NCBI GenBank assembly: GCA_019279435.1
Contig: JAAALK010000079.1
Location: 109,242,664-109,306,663 of the forward strand
DNA length: 64,000 nt
Source of the DNA: Zizania palustris
Lineage: Eukaryota > Streptophyta > Magnoliopsida > Poales > Poaceae
Reading direction: 5' to 3'
Shown here: positions 34,071 through 45,299 of the stretch, one piece after another
Layout of the letters: every line of letters starts with the position of its first letter
How positions within the stretch are numbered: position 1 is the stretch's first letter
The notes under the pieces: generated by a model
Database searches by the model: none
Seen by the model: the letters and a program-made list of their open reading frames with translations, nothing else
Told to the model about the DNA's origin: nothing
Position numbers and translations under genes: made by a program

Positions 34071-35658
34071 CCATACAAGAAAACATGACATATTTTTGTT
34101 GGTTAAATTAACTTCCATCGGCTCGAAGTTAAATTTTTGCCCCCGTGCCCTTTCGGCGGCCTGCGCGCGCTAATATATTCCATCGGCCAGGTATAGGCCG
34201 ATGTAAGTTATCTGTATTTTTATAACTTCCGTCAGCCCACAACTAGTCGACGAAAGTTAAGTAAATATTTCTCATAACTTCCGTCGGCCTGTTCTTGACC
34301 GACGGAAATTAATTTTACTCTAACTAGGTGAAATCTTTCAACCACTTGCGCACCCGGCCAAAAATCACTTCCTGACCACGCCACTGCCACTACAATGTCC
34401 GACCGGCCGCTGCCTCCATCCGCCCCCCTCCACCGCCACCAACGCATCGATCTCTCCACCGCTACTATCACCCGACCTCCGCCTCTGCAACGCCTGTGAC
34501 CGCTTGGCCCCCGACGCCGCCGCCTACGATCGCCTGCCCGGCCGTAGCCTCGATTCGTCTGCCCGTAGCCCATCACCTCCACCCGCCCGCCACCTCCTCG
34601 CTTTCCCGTCACCACCTCTGATGTATTCACTATTATTCATAATATATTAAATTTTTCGATTTTTTTTGTGTTATTAGCAATGTTAAGATGTGATAGTGTG
34701 CTATTATGTTATTACATTTGTTCTTGTATTAATTTTTAGTTTATTGATGATTTTATTAGGGTGACTAGTAATCTACTTTGTATGCAATGTTTTTCTTTTC
34801 ATATGCAATGCTTTGTTAAAAACGTTGGTAGTATAACGAAACCTATGCGTCATCCATTTCGGACCAACATGTCTCACACGTGACATGCACGTGAGATGTG
34901 TAGATCCGAATTTTCCATTTTCTAGATAGTTTCGGAGTGGGTGACAGAACATGGTATTTGCGATGAGTCATGAGTCCGAATGAGACTTCAGTGTCATAAT
35001 CTTGTTGTTCTCTATTGCACCATTGTCAAGCGTATAATTAGAGAACAACAGTGTTATTATGTTGTTGAAATTTCGTCCGTATCTTGTTGTTCTGTCGGTT
35101 ACTCTTGGGTGAGATTAGGACATATGTTTTCTTATAGGTAGATTGAACATAAATATTCCTTCCCTTAGGTTCAGCCACAACTAAAGAAAAACAAGATTAA
35201 GACTAAATCTATCTATGTTCCAATCTTCATCAAGACGCCAAACCTAGGTTGACGGGGCTCACACGAGCCTTCTATCTCATGAGATAATCACAGACAACGA
35301 GACAATAATAGATGATGCGGTGGCCATTGATGAAGGATGCACTACTACAAACAACCACTGTAGCAGCGGACAAAAACATATAGTAGCGGCGGGCAACCAG
35401 TCCACCATTGCTAACCGGTAATGTGAACAAACAATATGGACAACCGATTGCATAGAAAATATAATGGAAAGAAAAAGTTCTAATTTCTTAGCTGGGTTTA
35501 GGAATAAGAAAATTATTTAGGAATAAGTAATTTCGGGGCTGCCCGAACGCACAAACTAACAGTCAACCATTCATTGATCATGAATTCATTTTTGTCGAAA
35601 ATCTTTCGTGAGCCGGGGAGTAGCCTTGGCCAACGGAAGTTTTTGTTTTATTGCAGTG
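34071..35658. mobile_element. Small CACTA (En/Spm-type) DNA transposon, non-autonomous
   Basis: The left end CCATACAAGAAAACATG is a degraded CACTACAAGAAAA terminus. The right end ATTGCAGTG is the inverse of CACTGCAAT, and the reverse complement of the right 35 bases matches the left side through AACTTCC(A/G)T(C/T)GG. Subterminal motifs ACTTCCGTCGGCC-like occur in both directions at about 34109, 34195, 34222, 34250, 34275, 34297 and 35627. There is no transposase frame. The candidate 3-bp flanks (GAT and CAT) do not match perfectly. A second CACTACTACAAAC end at 35340 suggests another truncated CACTA inside. Confidence 0.65.
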
Positions 35659-36269
35659 CATACATAGACAGTTAGACACCAGCAGGGAAAGCATGGCGCT
35701 ACAGTTAGACACCAGCAGCACGGTGCCACGTATAAAGCGACTCGCATGTTTTGTATCTTGTGCTTTTTGACTTTGACTTCATGACGTACCTATAGCTACG
35801 GCCTACGATACTGGTCAAGTAAGTGTCATGTAATTTAACCTCAAACATTTCAAGCCATGGACAATTTGAGAATCGTGTTTTCCAAATAATTAACCCAAAC
35901 TAATTCAAGTGTCGAGTTGCACAAATATTACCGACTATAAAACAACAATTAGTTCCATATTATTCGCATCAAATCCATCAATAATTCTAGAATGGAGTGA
36001 CTAGTAGTGCATGATATCGACTAAAACTCCTTTTTGATTATTGGGAGCCGAGTACGAATTTTCAAGCAGTGCAAAATACTGGAGAAGGAATCAACGGGTT
36101 ACGGATGGGCAACTTTCTATATGCGTTTCGATAGCCAAGTCCTTTAAAATATTGTGCTAGTAGTTTACCGGTACTACATAACAGAAAAAATAAAAAACAA
36201 ATATTTGTTAGACAGTTAAATTAGAAACTTTTGATTATTTGCCAGTGGCGAAGGGACTAGGGGCTGGAG
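35659..36269. other. Intergenic DNA right of the CACTA element
   Basis: No gene recognised. It includes a direct repeat CAGTTAGACACCAGCAG (about 35664 and 35700, 33-bp spacing) close to the transposon end. Confidence 0.45.
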
Positions 36270-36450
36270 GCGGAGCCGCGCGAGGTCGGGTGTGGAGGGG
36301 TGTGGGGCCTCGTGGCGGGCGGTGAGGCCATGCAAGGTCGGGTGTGGGGCCTTCGGGCCAGCGGCAGAGTCGTGCATGGTCGGACGCGGGAGCTCGGAGC
36401 CGGCGGTGTAGCCATGCGAGGCCGGGGAGGAGGGTCTCAGGGTCGGCGGC
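36270..36450 (-). repeat. 42-bp minisatellite, in frame on the minus strand
   Basis: Diverged GC-rich units of about 42-43 bp lie in a surrounding AT-rich region. In the minus-strand frame 36494-36216 they give three successive 14-residue units of the form S/T-xxH/D-xx-A-xxxx-P-H/R-P (TMHDSAAGPKAPHP, TLHGLTARHEAPHP and one before). Whether this frame is ever a protein is unknown; no promoter or neighbouring exons are seen. Confidence 0.55.
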
Positions 36451-36577
36451 AGAGCCTCACGAGGCCGACGATGGAGGGGTGCAGGGCCCACCACGGAGGG
36501 TGCGGAGCCGACGGCTCCATAGCTCAGGTTCGGCCAGGCAAAAATACACAGGAGTAGAACCAGATTTTATAGAATAA

Positions 36578-37620
36578 AAAAACAAGAAAAATAATTATAT
36601 TATTATTATTGGGTTAAACATGAAAGAAATACATAAATCCCTTCAAAAGCACTCAAGCACTATACAAATTGAAATATTTCAACACGCTTAAGAATTTCTT
36701 AAATTTCTTTAGGAATGTTCTCTTTGCATTCGTTCTCATTGTACTTCAGTATTTCTGCAAGAAACTTCGTTCTCAGGACATTCTTATCCTGTAAATGCAT
36801 TTCACATATAATTATTAGAAAAACAGTAATATAGAATATCATGAGGCAAATATAAAAATGTGGGCACTCACTGTGCTAATTAATGGTAATCTTATACCGT
36901 TCCATGAGCACATATAATTGATAACCAGATAGCCTATTAAATTACTGCAAAAGACATGTTAATGTTACATGTTATAATTTAGAGCCCACCAGTGGAGTCC
37001 CCTCTACACAAATGCTGGTAAGTTTATTTGGCTCAAGTGAAGAAACTCCGTTCTTCACCTACTACATGCATTCATATGGAGGGGGCTTCCTAGGTGGGCT
37101 CCGCACATGGTGATGCCCACCTATATGCATTGTCCGGAGGCCTCCGCACTGTTTGACTGTAGTGCATTGCATGCGCAAAAGTATACATACCATGAACAGT
37201 GGAGGCGACGAGGAAGCGATGGCGTTATGGAGAGCTGAGACTTGAATGGAGTGGTGGCCAGGCGGGATTAGGCGATGGCGAACCCAACGGTATCGATAGA
37301 GGGATGGATGGCAGTAGCCGACAATGAACAATATTGTATGGAGTTGAATCAAAATCTATGGAGTAGGACAAAGTGAGGAGGGCTCATCCTTGAAGTGAGG
37401 ACCGGTTTTTGAACTATTAAATATAAAAAATGGGGGATGGGGGAATTTATAGGCGATCGCCAGAGATAGAAGGAGGGCTCCCAATTGATTGGTTGCCAAA
37501 TTGCAGCGTGGAAGAGAGGGGAAGCGATACGGGAGTATGGCAAGTGTGAAGGCGGGATATCGGGGCGATCACAGTCAAGAGCTAATTATAGAGTTATTAT
37601 ATATATGAGCACTATAATCC
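36578..37620. other. Intergenic DNA left of the nested region
   Basis: AT-rich to 37000, then moderate GC. No frame with recognisable homology. I see no terminal repeats. Confidence 0.4.
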
Positions 37621-38008
37621 CTCTGAGGCAATATGGGCTCCGTGTAGTATGGATGTGCGAAGCTTACTTCGGCCGTATGCTTCGAGCAGGGCTTTCATCC
37701 TCAATTGGAGCCCATCTTCACATGTCTCCGCTTCGGAGGCCACTACGGCACAAAGCCTCTGACCCATACTATTGCACCCCTCGACATCTATGATAGTGAT
37801 TTCGAACCTACGTAGCCGCACACACCCCTCCACTTATACAAAAAACGTTGTCGTCATACTATCGCACACACTGGCTCTTGCTGAAGTCCCTAACCACCAC
37901 GCTCAAGGGGGAACCATTAAAATTGCATGCGAGGTATGCTTCTATAGTTGTACATTCGATTTGAGCATTCGAAGTACAAATAAAAATGAATTTCATTTTT
38001 ATAATAGC

Positions 38009-40827
38009 TGTTGGGGAATAAGTTTTCCCTTGAACAGGGGCCAAATGACGTCGGCCTCCGACAGCCTTCGGCCCGGAGCCCAACACTGTCGAAGCTTGTT
38101 CCTTTCTGAAGAAGCTATTTCCAAGTCCCAAGGTGCATTTCAAAGCCCTCTGGAGCGAGGCCTCCGAACCCCTTCGGAGCCCTCCGGAGCGAAGCCTTCA
38201 AGATCCCTTAAAGTTTGCCAGAAGATAAGTCTCAGGCTAACATCGAAGTTACTCCGAGCCTTGTTCGGAGTTAGCCTTCGAGCCTTGTTCAGAGTTAACC
38301 TTCGAGCTTCCTTCGGAGCTCCCCAGAGCTAGTCTTCGGACCCTTTCCAGCCAATTCGAAGCTAAGTCTCCGAGAACCCAATTCGGAGTATACTTCGAAG
38401 CCCAATTCAGAGTGTACTTCGAAGCTTTCGAAGCCTCCTTTGCGGCCTCCGCCTGAAGAGCTCCGCTTGTAAAGCACTTTGTACAATAGCTAGCTCCTTT
38501 TTCCCTTTTTGCCTCTATGAGCCTAGGACTTATAGAGGGCATTTTGGTCTTTTCCTTTGGCCTGCGTGCCTATAAAAGCAGGGCCAAGCCCTTGTAGCAG
38601 GGAAACTAGACCCAGGGCCATGAAACCCTGGAGCTCACTACACTACTCCGAGGCATATTATGCCAAATCCACCACAAACTGGACGTAGGGATATTATCCC
38701 TTAGGGGAGGTCTAAACCAGTATAAATCCTTTCTCCTTCTGAGAGAACCCTTCTGTTGGACCGGAAACGGTGACCAGAGGGGGGTGAATGGGAGCTTTTA
38801 AAATTTCAGACTAAAAATAGCCTTCTATTTTACTTCTGTCTTCTGCGGAACAGGCTTCGAACACACCCTTCGAAGTTCTGGTTCAGAGGTATTTCACAGC
38901 TCCGAAATTAGGCTTCGCAAGGAGCAAAAGTTCGAAGCCAAGAAGACTTCGCTCTACCCACAACCCCGAAAATTCAGCTGTGCTAAGTCAGTGCAGGCTC
39001 CGCACACAGGGTGCTCTGAGCAGGCTTCGCACTACACCCTTCGCAAGAGCGGACTTCCCTCTACGGACTTCGACCAAATACTCAGCGACAGCAACTGGTG
39101 CTAGGCTTCGTACTTCGAAGGTCTAAACGCACACTGAACAGACTACGCCAAGGACTTCGCTAGTAATCAGAGAGGCCTAGCCTCTAGTTTACACAGAGCG
39201 AACAGACACTGAAAAACACACTTCACCTAGACAGACTTCTCACACACCTCTCTAGAAAACTCACAAGAAGATGGTGCACAATGAAATCAAAGCATGCAGT
39301 GAAGTACGCATACAAGTTCAAGCAGTAAAAGAAAACAGAATCAAAGCTTCATTGCTTGAACAGGGAACACAAAATGAACTCACAGGACGAATACAGAGAG
39401 TGTGGCGGCTAGCACAGGAGTTCTACAATGGCTACACAAAGTGTTGATGTGACCTAGCCAACCTCCACTATTTATAAGCACTATTCAGCCCTGTGAATAG
39501 ACTACTTTACCCATAGGGTTTACACCGGTTTTGTCTCATCAGAACAGGGGGGTACAACTGGTAGTCTACTTTATTTGGAGGCTTCTTTTCTCAGCTTCGC
39601 AGAGGGGACAACACCAGCTTTTGTAGAGCAGACGCTGTCAGCCTTTGCAGTTTTGGACCCTTCTGAAGCCCCCTTCGCACGCGAGGGGTGCGGTAGCTTC
39701 GGTGAGAAGCCTTGAGCCTGACGACCTTCGCTTCACCGAAGTCAGCCTTCGATACAGTGATGGTTTTGAGCCGAAGCCGTCAAAGCCCTTGGGCCTTCTC
39801 ACCAACACCTTCGGAGTGGACCACCACGGCTTTGCAGCTTCTCCCAGCTCGAACTCCATCAGTCAGTGTACCGAAGCCATGCAAGGCTGAAGTACCTCAA
39901 GTCAGCCTCACTCCGGAGCCAGCTTCGCTCCAAAGCCTGCTTCACTCCGAAGCCTGCCTCACTGCAAGCCCCTCCTTCGGAGTACCACCCTTCGAAGTCC
40001 TTCCTTCGTCCAAGGCCTCCACATGAAGCATTCCATGAGCACTTCGTCGTAGTGTCTCTCCCCGAGCACACTCCTCGACGATCCTCACCCGGACCATGCC
40101 TTCGATGCACCTCGACTTCTGAGACCTTCGTCGAGTATACCTTCGAGTGTCTCCCTCCTAAGCACACTTCGAACACTTGCCTCATTGCTGAGGACTTAGT
40201 CCACCATACTTTGAAGTCACTCCATTCGGAGTACCCTTCGAACTGCCTCGCCTCTGAGGACTTCGTCTCGGAGTACCTTCACCCGGAGCCAGGCTCCGCA
40301 CTTACTGCCTTCTCCTGGCGCACCTCGACCCGAGGTCCGACCTTGACCCCTTCGCAGCCTTCGTGACGGAGCTCCCTGCTCCCCTAGCATCAAGCCTCCC
40401 GCTTGACCCAGGTTCACTTGCTACGAACCGTCCGTCGCCTCCAAAGTCACCTGCGCACCACAGACAAATAGACAAGTGTATCCAGTACCTCGGAGACCTC
40501 TCCAGGTAAGCAACCTCCGATACACACTCCGGTGTACCGCCCAAAATACCGAACCCTTCGGTACAACCCAGTCATCGTGTACTGTCGGACCCCTCCGACA
40601 GGCACACTCCGCTGCAACAGCTGCAGCAACCAGAGCCCACCGAACCCTTCGGTGAAACAACCTCCGAACCCCTTTGGAGGGACCCCTTCGAATCAGAGGG
40701 TAAAATCTGTCAATCACTCATCACAGACTCCGAAACCAACCCTTGGTTTCTCACCTTCGAGGTTCATTTTACACACCATACACACACATACAAAACCTGT
40801 GCTGTAGCTAACACAATTGCTACAACA
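38009..40827 (+). repeat. 5' LTR of element D, split by solo LTR S
   Basis: TGTTGGGGAATAAG...CAATTGCTACAACA; about 814 bp once S and one target copy are discounted. It has a TATA box TATAAAAG at 38571-38578 and a dense run of TTCGAAG/TTCGGAG words (38090-38460). The 3' LTR is about 140 bp longer because of an extra block at 44757-44912. Confidence 0.85.
38754..40753 (-). repeat. Solo LTR S of the E/F Copia family inside D's 5' LTR
   Basis: Exactly 2,000 bp from TGTTGGACC to GGTTTCTCA, flanked by CCTTC on both sides (38749-38753 and 40754-40758). It is the reverse complement of element E's LTR. No internal Copia sequence remains, so it is a product of LTR-LTR recombination. TATA box on the minus strand at 39476-39469; four units of the 17-bp minisatellite at 39904-39970. 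Confidence 0.9.
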
Positions 40828-40828
40828 G

Positions 40829-40847
40829 TTGGCGCCGTCTGTGGGGA
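40829..40847 (+). other. Primer-binding site of element D
   Basis: TTGGCGCCGTCTGTGGGGA begins two bases after the LTR end. TGGCGCCGT-type sites are common in Tat/Athila-like Gypsy elements of plants. Confidence 0.75.
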
Positions 40848-41157
40848 ACTTAGTCCTAAAAGCTAAGTTCTCTGCCACTGTCTGCAACTCGAAGTGCGCT
40901 TGAGGGGGGAGCTTCGAAGCTTTCTTGCTTCGCGCACCCTCCGGCAAGGAGCTTTGGGTGCAGTTCGAAGGCCATCTTCGCCTTCCCCCATCCTTCGCAT
41001 TTCGGAGCGCACTCTCCAGCAAGGGGCTCCGCTTCATGTTTCGAAGGCCGTCAAAGCCCTAGGGGCTACGAGGCAAGTTTTCACCCACTTTATGAGGTAT
41101 GTACACTGCTGAAGCATCCCTTCGATGTACCAATCTGCAATTACATTAACATGTAAT

Positions 41158-41930
41158 CGAAGCCCCGCTTCGCCTTAAAATCGAAGCCCTGCTTCGCCTT
41201 AAAGTCAAAGCCTTTCTTCACCTTTAAAGCAAACTTTTGCTCTATCTTATTGAAAGTTGAAGCCTCGCTTCGTGTTTTAAAACCGAAGCAATGCTTCACG
41301 TTTTGAAATCGAAGCCTCATTTCCTTTTAAAGATTCGAAGCCTTGCTTCATCTTATCAAAAACCCGAAGCCTTGCTTCGCCTTGTTTAAAATTCGAAGCC
41401 TTGCTTCGCTTTACAAAATCCGGAGCATCCCTCCGAAGGCTACACAATGCCTCTGGGCCCGTAGCAGTGAGCTTTGAGACTTCCGAGCGACAGCTCGGCA
41501 AGTCCGGGATTCTAGGCTCCGGCCTGATGCATCCCCGGGTCGAAGGTGGCCTAGGGTCGTAGGTGACCCAGAGTCGAAGGTTGCTTAACCTATCGCAGGT
41601 TCGGTGAATCCACACCAAATATCCTTTTCATTCACTACAAGATCAAGCTCAATAAGCCTTGCTTCGTTATCTCAACACGCACCGAGGTCTTGCCTCGCGT
41701 GACGTGATCTAATCTAAAAATTAAGCATCTCGAAGTCATGCTTCGCTTAAAATCTAAGTGCATTTCGAAGCCTTGCTCACGCACAACATCCAAATCCAAG
41801 CATGCCGAAGCATGCTTCGCTTAATTTGGCTACACTGAAGCCTTTCTTCACTCCAAATTAGTGCATTCGAAGCCCAAAAGAGGCTTTCGCTCGAGGCTAT
41901 ATAAGCATCCGAAGCCACCAAAAAGGCGCA
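41158..41930 (+). repeat. Array of short GAAGC...GCTTC inverted repeats in D's leader
   Basis: CGAAGC-NNN-GCTTCG units occur at 41158-41172, 41182-41196, about 41258-41272, 41284-41297, 41336-41349, 41374-41388 and 41393-41407, with weaker copies at about 41207, 41312, 41725, 41804 and 41838. Each can form a 5-6 bp stem with a 3-base loop in DNA or RNA, separated by A/T-rich spacers of 10-60 bases. Lies between primer site and the antisense ORF. Function unknown. Confidence 0.75.
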
Positions 41931-42190
41931 CCATTTCGCATTTTTAATTGCCCGCACCAGCAACGACTAAGTCCCTAGCTGCCATGAGCAAGGGGGAAGT
42001 ATGTATGCGAAGTGTGCGAATGTAATGCGTAGTACTAGCGTGACAAGCTAAAAACGTTCGAAGCATCAAACCATGCGAAGCATGCAGATGAAGTATGCAA
42101 ATACAACAAATCTTATTCATTGAATGATAATTGAGAAGTATGTTACAAATATACTTCGAAAACAAAATTACGAGTAGTTTGTGTCTAAGC

Positions 42191-43915
42191 CTAAGAAAAA
42201 GCGAGCTCGAGGCCCCAACCCTCTCTTGCCCTTCTTTTGGCAGGGCCCCCTCGGCTGGACGAAGCTTCGTCGGAGCCTGCTCTCCCACGTCCGGTTCGTC
42301 CACGCCCCGAAGCCCGCATACCTCGTCTTCCACTTTGCAGGTTTGTCCAAGTCTGTGAGGCAGGCGGTGCCGTGTCAAAGGCAGAGAAGTCTAAGGCTTC
42401 ATCGCCTGCCAAGGCCGTTCGCGAAGGCTGCACCCCCTCGCTACGAGAGTCTATTGCATAGCAGCTTAAGTCGGGCGAGGAGGAAGAACTCTGAAGGGGC
42501 TCCATCTTCATGATAGCCAGCGGCTCCTGAGCTACTTCGGGGATGGCTTCGCCGTTAGGCCCCCTCAGAAGTTTAAACTGAGGGGGGCCTTCGGATCTAG
42601 CTACCTCGAGGACCACCCACAACTGGTGAAGTTCTTCAGAGTCCTCAAGTACTTCGAAGTCAACATTCAGAGACTGAGCCTGGGCAGGTATAAAGTACCC
42701 CCGCATTTATATTAATAAACTGATAAGTTTTTACAAGCCTATAGCTAAGAATTACAAGGAGCCTAAGGAGATCTACACCTTCGGAGGCGGAGGTGCCGAC
42801 GTCGAAGGCTGAGCTAGCGAGGCATGCACCCTGGCTCGGCGAAGGCAGATGGCCTTCTGAAGTTCGAGGACTGCTTCGCAGCCTTGGGCTTTACAAGGCT
42901 CCTGAAGTCGCCGCTAGGATCCGCGGACGCCGGCTGGATGCGTCACCAAGTGTTGGCCTCTGATGGCCACCGGAGTCGCCGAGGTTGCTGCTTCGAGGTG
43001 GTTGCACCCCGCGTCATGAAGCATTTGCAACACCTCTTGACCCGCCACTCGGCCGGCCATCAAGGTGAAGCCCTTCAAAGATTGCTCCGCCGTCGCAGCC
43101 ACCACCTTCAAAAAGTCGATGCGGTCCCCAATTGGATCCTGACTGCCGAAGTCTAGAGCCCGACACTCGGTCCCTATTTGTTCTAGGACCTCGGTCAGGC
43201 TCAGAGTGGCTTTGTCGATGTTGCCGACGACGAAGTTTTCAAGGCAGTTAGCTCCTTGGCGAAGCTTGGAGTTCTCCTCCGCTAGTTGGGCTCCGGCATC
43301 CTTCGCAGCTTGAAGCTCCACTCGGATCCTGTCGGTCTCTGAAGCCAAGGCCTCCCTAGCTTTGTCGGCCTCGGCCCTCGCCGCCTCGGCTGAGGCTTCG
43401 GCCCGCCTTCACTTCTCGCCTTCCACCGAGACTTTGCGTTGGAGGGCATCCCTCTCCTCCGCCAAGCGCGTCATCCGCCTGTCCGCTGAGGTTGACGCTG
43501 CTGCATTCAGTGCAAAGGCCTGAAAGAGTTCAAGAAAATCATAAGTGTTGATCGAAGACCAAAGTACGACTCGAAGGCTGCATAGGACTTTGCTCACCTG
43601 GGTGAGGGCTTCGTTCGCGTTGATGAAGAGGTCCATTGGGTTCAAGTGGCTGAGTTGAGCCACCAAGCCTCCTGCCTCCGCAACTGCGGAGCCCTCGCGG
43701 AAGTCGTGGATGGCCGCCTCAGTCACGGCCCCCTTCGGCAGCAGAGGCCAAACAATTTCCTCCACCTCAACCTCCTGCACAGGCTTCGGTGGAGCTCGAG
43801 CTCGAGCCCAAGGCCAAAGCCTTCGAAGCAACCTTCTTCGGCATTTCTGTGGAGCTTCAGAGCGAAGGTTGCTAAAGCTGGCGAAGGGCGCTAAAGCTTG
43901 CGAAGGGTGCTTCAC
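42191..43915 (-). pseudogene. Antisense extra ORF of element D (spliced-looking, coiled coil)
   Basis: On the minus strand, exon-like blocks are joined by plausible introns. The clearest is 43597-43520 (78 nt, CCCAG|GTGAGC to CTTTCAG|GCC). The block before it reads VEEIVWPLLPKGAVTEAAIHDF...LNPMDLFINANEALTQ. The block after starts AFALNAAASTSADRRMTRLAEERDALQRK and continues, past one TGA, as Ala/Glu-rich coiled coil (EADKAREALASETDRIRVELQAAKDAGAQLAEENSKLRQ) and TLSLTEVLEQIG. The last block (42706-42191) holds DSEELHQLWVVLEVA and an Arg/Gly-rich end. I do not recognise the protein. The related copy in G keeps the same blocks. Frameshift near 43800. Confidence 0.55.
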
Positions 43916-44308
43916 GCGAAGCTAAGGAGGAGAAGATAGCGAAGGATGCAAGGCGTTGAGAAGAAAGCAAATGAGAGGTGTGTCGAAGTCGTGTGCGGTA
44001 AACCCCTATTTATAGGTGGTAAAAATCCCGATGGTTCACGTGCCGAAGCCACTGACAGGTGGGCCTCCAGCGAAGCTGATGCGACCCGACGCACTGTAAC
44101 GATCAGTTTTATAGCCGTTGCGGAGTCAATTGATCTCTCCGAGGTCATTCTGACAGCTGACGCAGGCAACTATTACCTGCGCATTTCGAAGCTACCTTCG
44201 GTCTAAGCTCCGAAGGCCTGTTTTCTCTGATGTTACAATTTTTACTGTCATTTGTCCCCAAGGGCGCACGCACCCCTTCGTTCTGAAGGCCTGCAAGTGA
44301 GGGGCTAC

Positions 44309-45264
44309 TGTTGGGGGAATAAGTTTTCCCTTGAACAGGGGCCAAATGACGTCGGCCTCCGACAGCCTTCGGCCCGGAGCCCAACACTATCGAAGCCTGT
44401 TCCTTTCTGAAGAAGCTATTTCCATGTCCCAAGGTGCATTTCGAAGCCCTCTGGAGCGAGGACTCCGAACCCCTTCGGAGCCCTCTGGAGCGAAGCCTTC
44501 AAGATCCCTTATAGTTTGCCAGAAGCTAAGTCTCAGGCTAACTTCGAAGTTACCCCGAGCCTTGTTCGGAGTTAGCCTTCGAGCCTTGTTCGGAGTTAAC
44601 CTTCGAGCTCCCTTCGGATCTCCCCAGAGCCAGTCTCCGGACCCTTTCCAGCCAATTCAAAGCTAAGTCTCCGAGAACCCAATTTGGAGTATACTTCGAA
44701 GCCCACTTCGGAGTGTACTTCGAAGCCTCCTTTGCGGCCTCCGCCTGAAGAGCTCCGGTCTCTACTCCGAATCCAGCAGATATTTATACCTCGCTATAGT
44801 GTAGAAGTCATACGAGGGGCCCCTCTGCCCCTAGTATGTCGTTTAGCTGGTCAAGAAGTGACGTTTGTTTGACACGACTATAAAGCTGTAAAGAACTTTG
44901 TACAGTAGTTGTAAAGCACTTTGTACAGTAGCTAGCTCCTTTTTCCCTTTTTGCCCCTATGAGCCTAGGACTTATAGAGGGCATTTTGGTCTTTTCCTTT
45001 GGCCTGCGTGCCTATAAAAGCGGGGCCAAGCCCTTGTAACAGGGAAACTAGACCCAGGGCCATGAAACCCTAGAGCTCACTACACTACACTGAGGCATAT
45101 TATGCAAAATCCACCACAAACTGGACGTAGGGCTATTATCCCTTAGGGGAGGTCCGAACCAGTATAAATCCTTTCTCCTTCTGAGAGAACCCTTCGAGGT
45201 TCATTTTACACTCCATACACACACATATAAAACCTGTGTTGTAGCTAACACAATTGCTACAACA
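44309..45264 (+). repeat. 3' LTR of element D (956 bp)
   Basis: TGTTGGGGGAATAAG...CTACAACA, with TATA box at 45013-45020. The extra block 44757-44912, absent from the 5' LTR, ends in a near-duplicated TTGTAAAGCACTTTGTACAGTAG. Confidence 0.88.
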
Positions 45265-45299
45265 ATAGCAAATTACATCGATATACTTCGAAAATTACA

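Larger units (their letters stand above)
38009..45264 (+). mobile_element. Element D: gag-pol-less Gypsy-like element with antisense ORF
   Basis: LTRs at 38009-40827 (interrupted by solo LTR S) and 44309-45264; primer site at 40829; purine tract GTGAGGGGCTAC (44297-44308). Perfect 5-bp duplication ATAGC (38004-38008 and 45265-45269). The 3.5-kb interior contains no gag, protease, polymerase or integrase, only an antisense reading frame preceded by a leader full of small inverted repeats. The layout fits a large retrotransposon derivative related to Tat-lineage Gypsy elements, where extra antisense ORFs are known. Confidence 0.8.

Noticed and set aside
34232..34630. A Gly/Arg-rich 132-codon minus-strand frame
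   Set aside because: It lies in the GC-rich interior and subterminal repeats of the CACTA element and has compositional bias only; no recognisable domain.
41158..41930. Possible CRISPR-like array of repeated GAAGC..GCTTC units
   Set aside because: Units are short palindromes with irregular spacing and no unique equal-length spacers; the setting is a plant retrotransposon leader.
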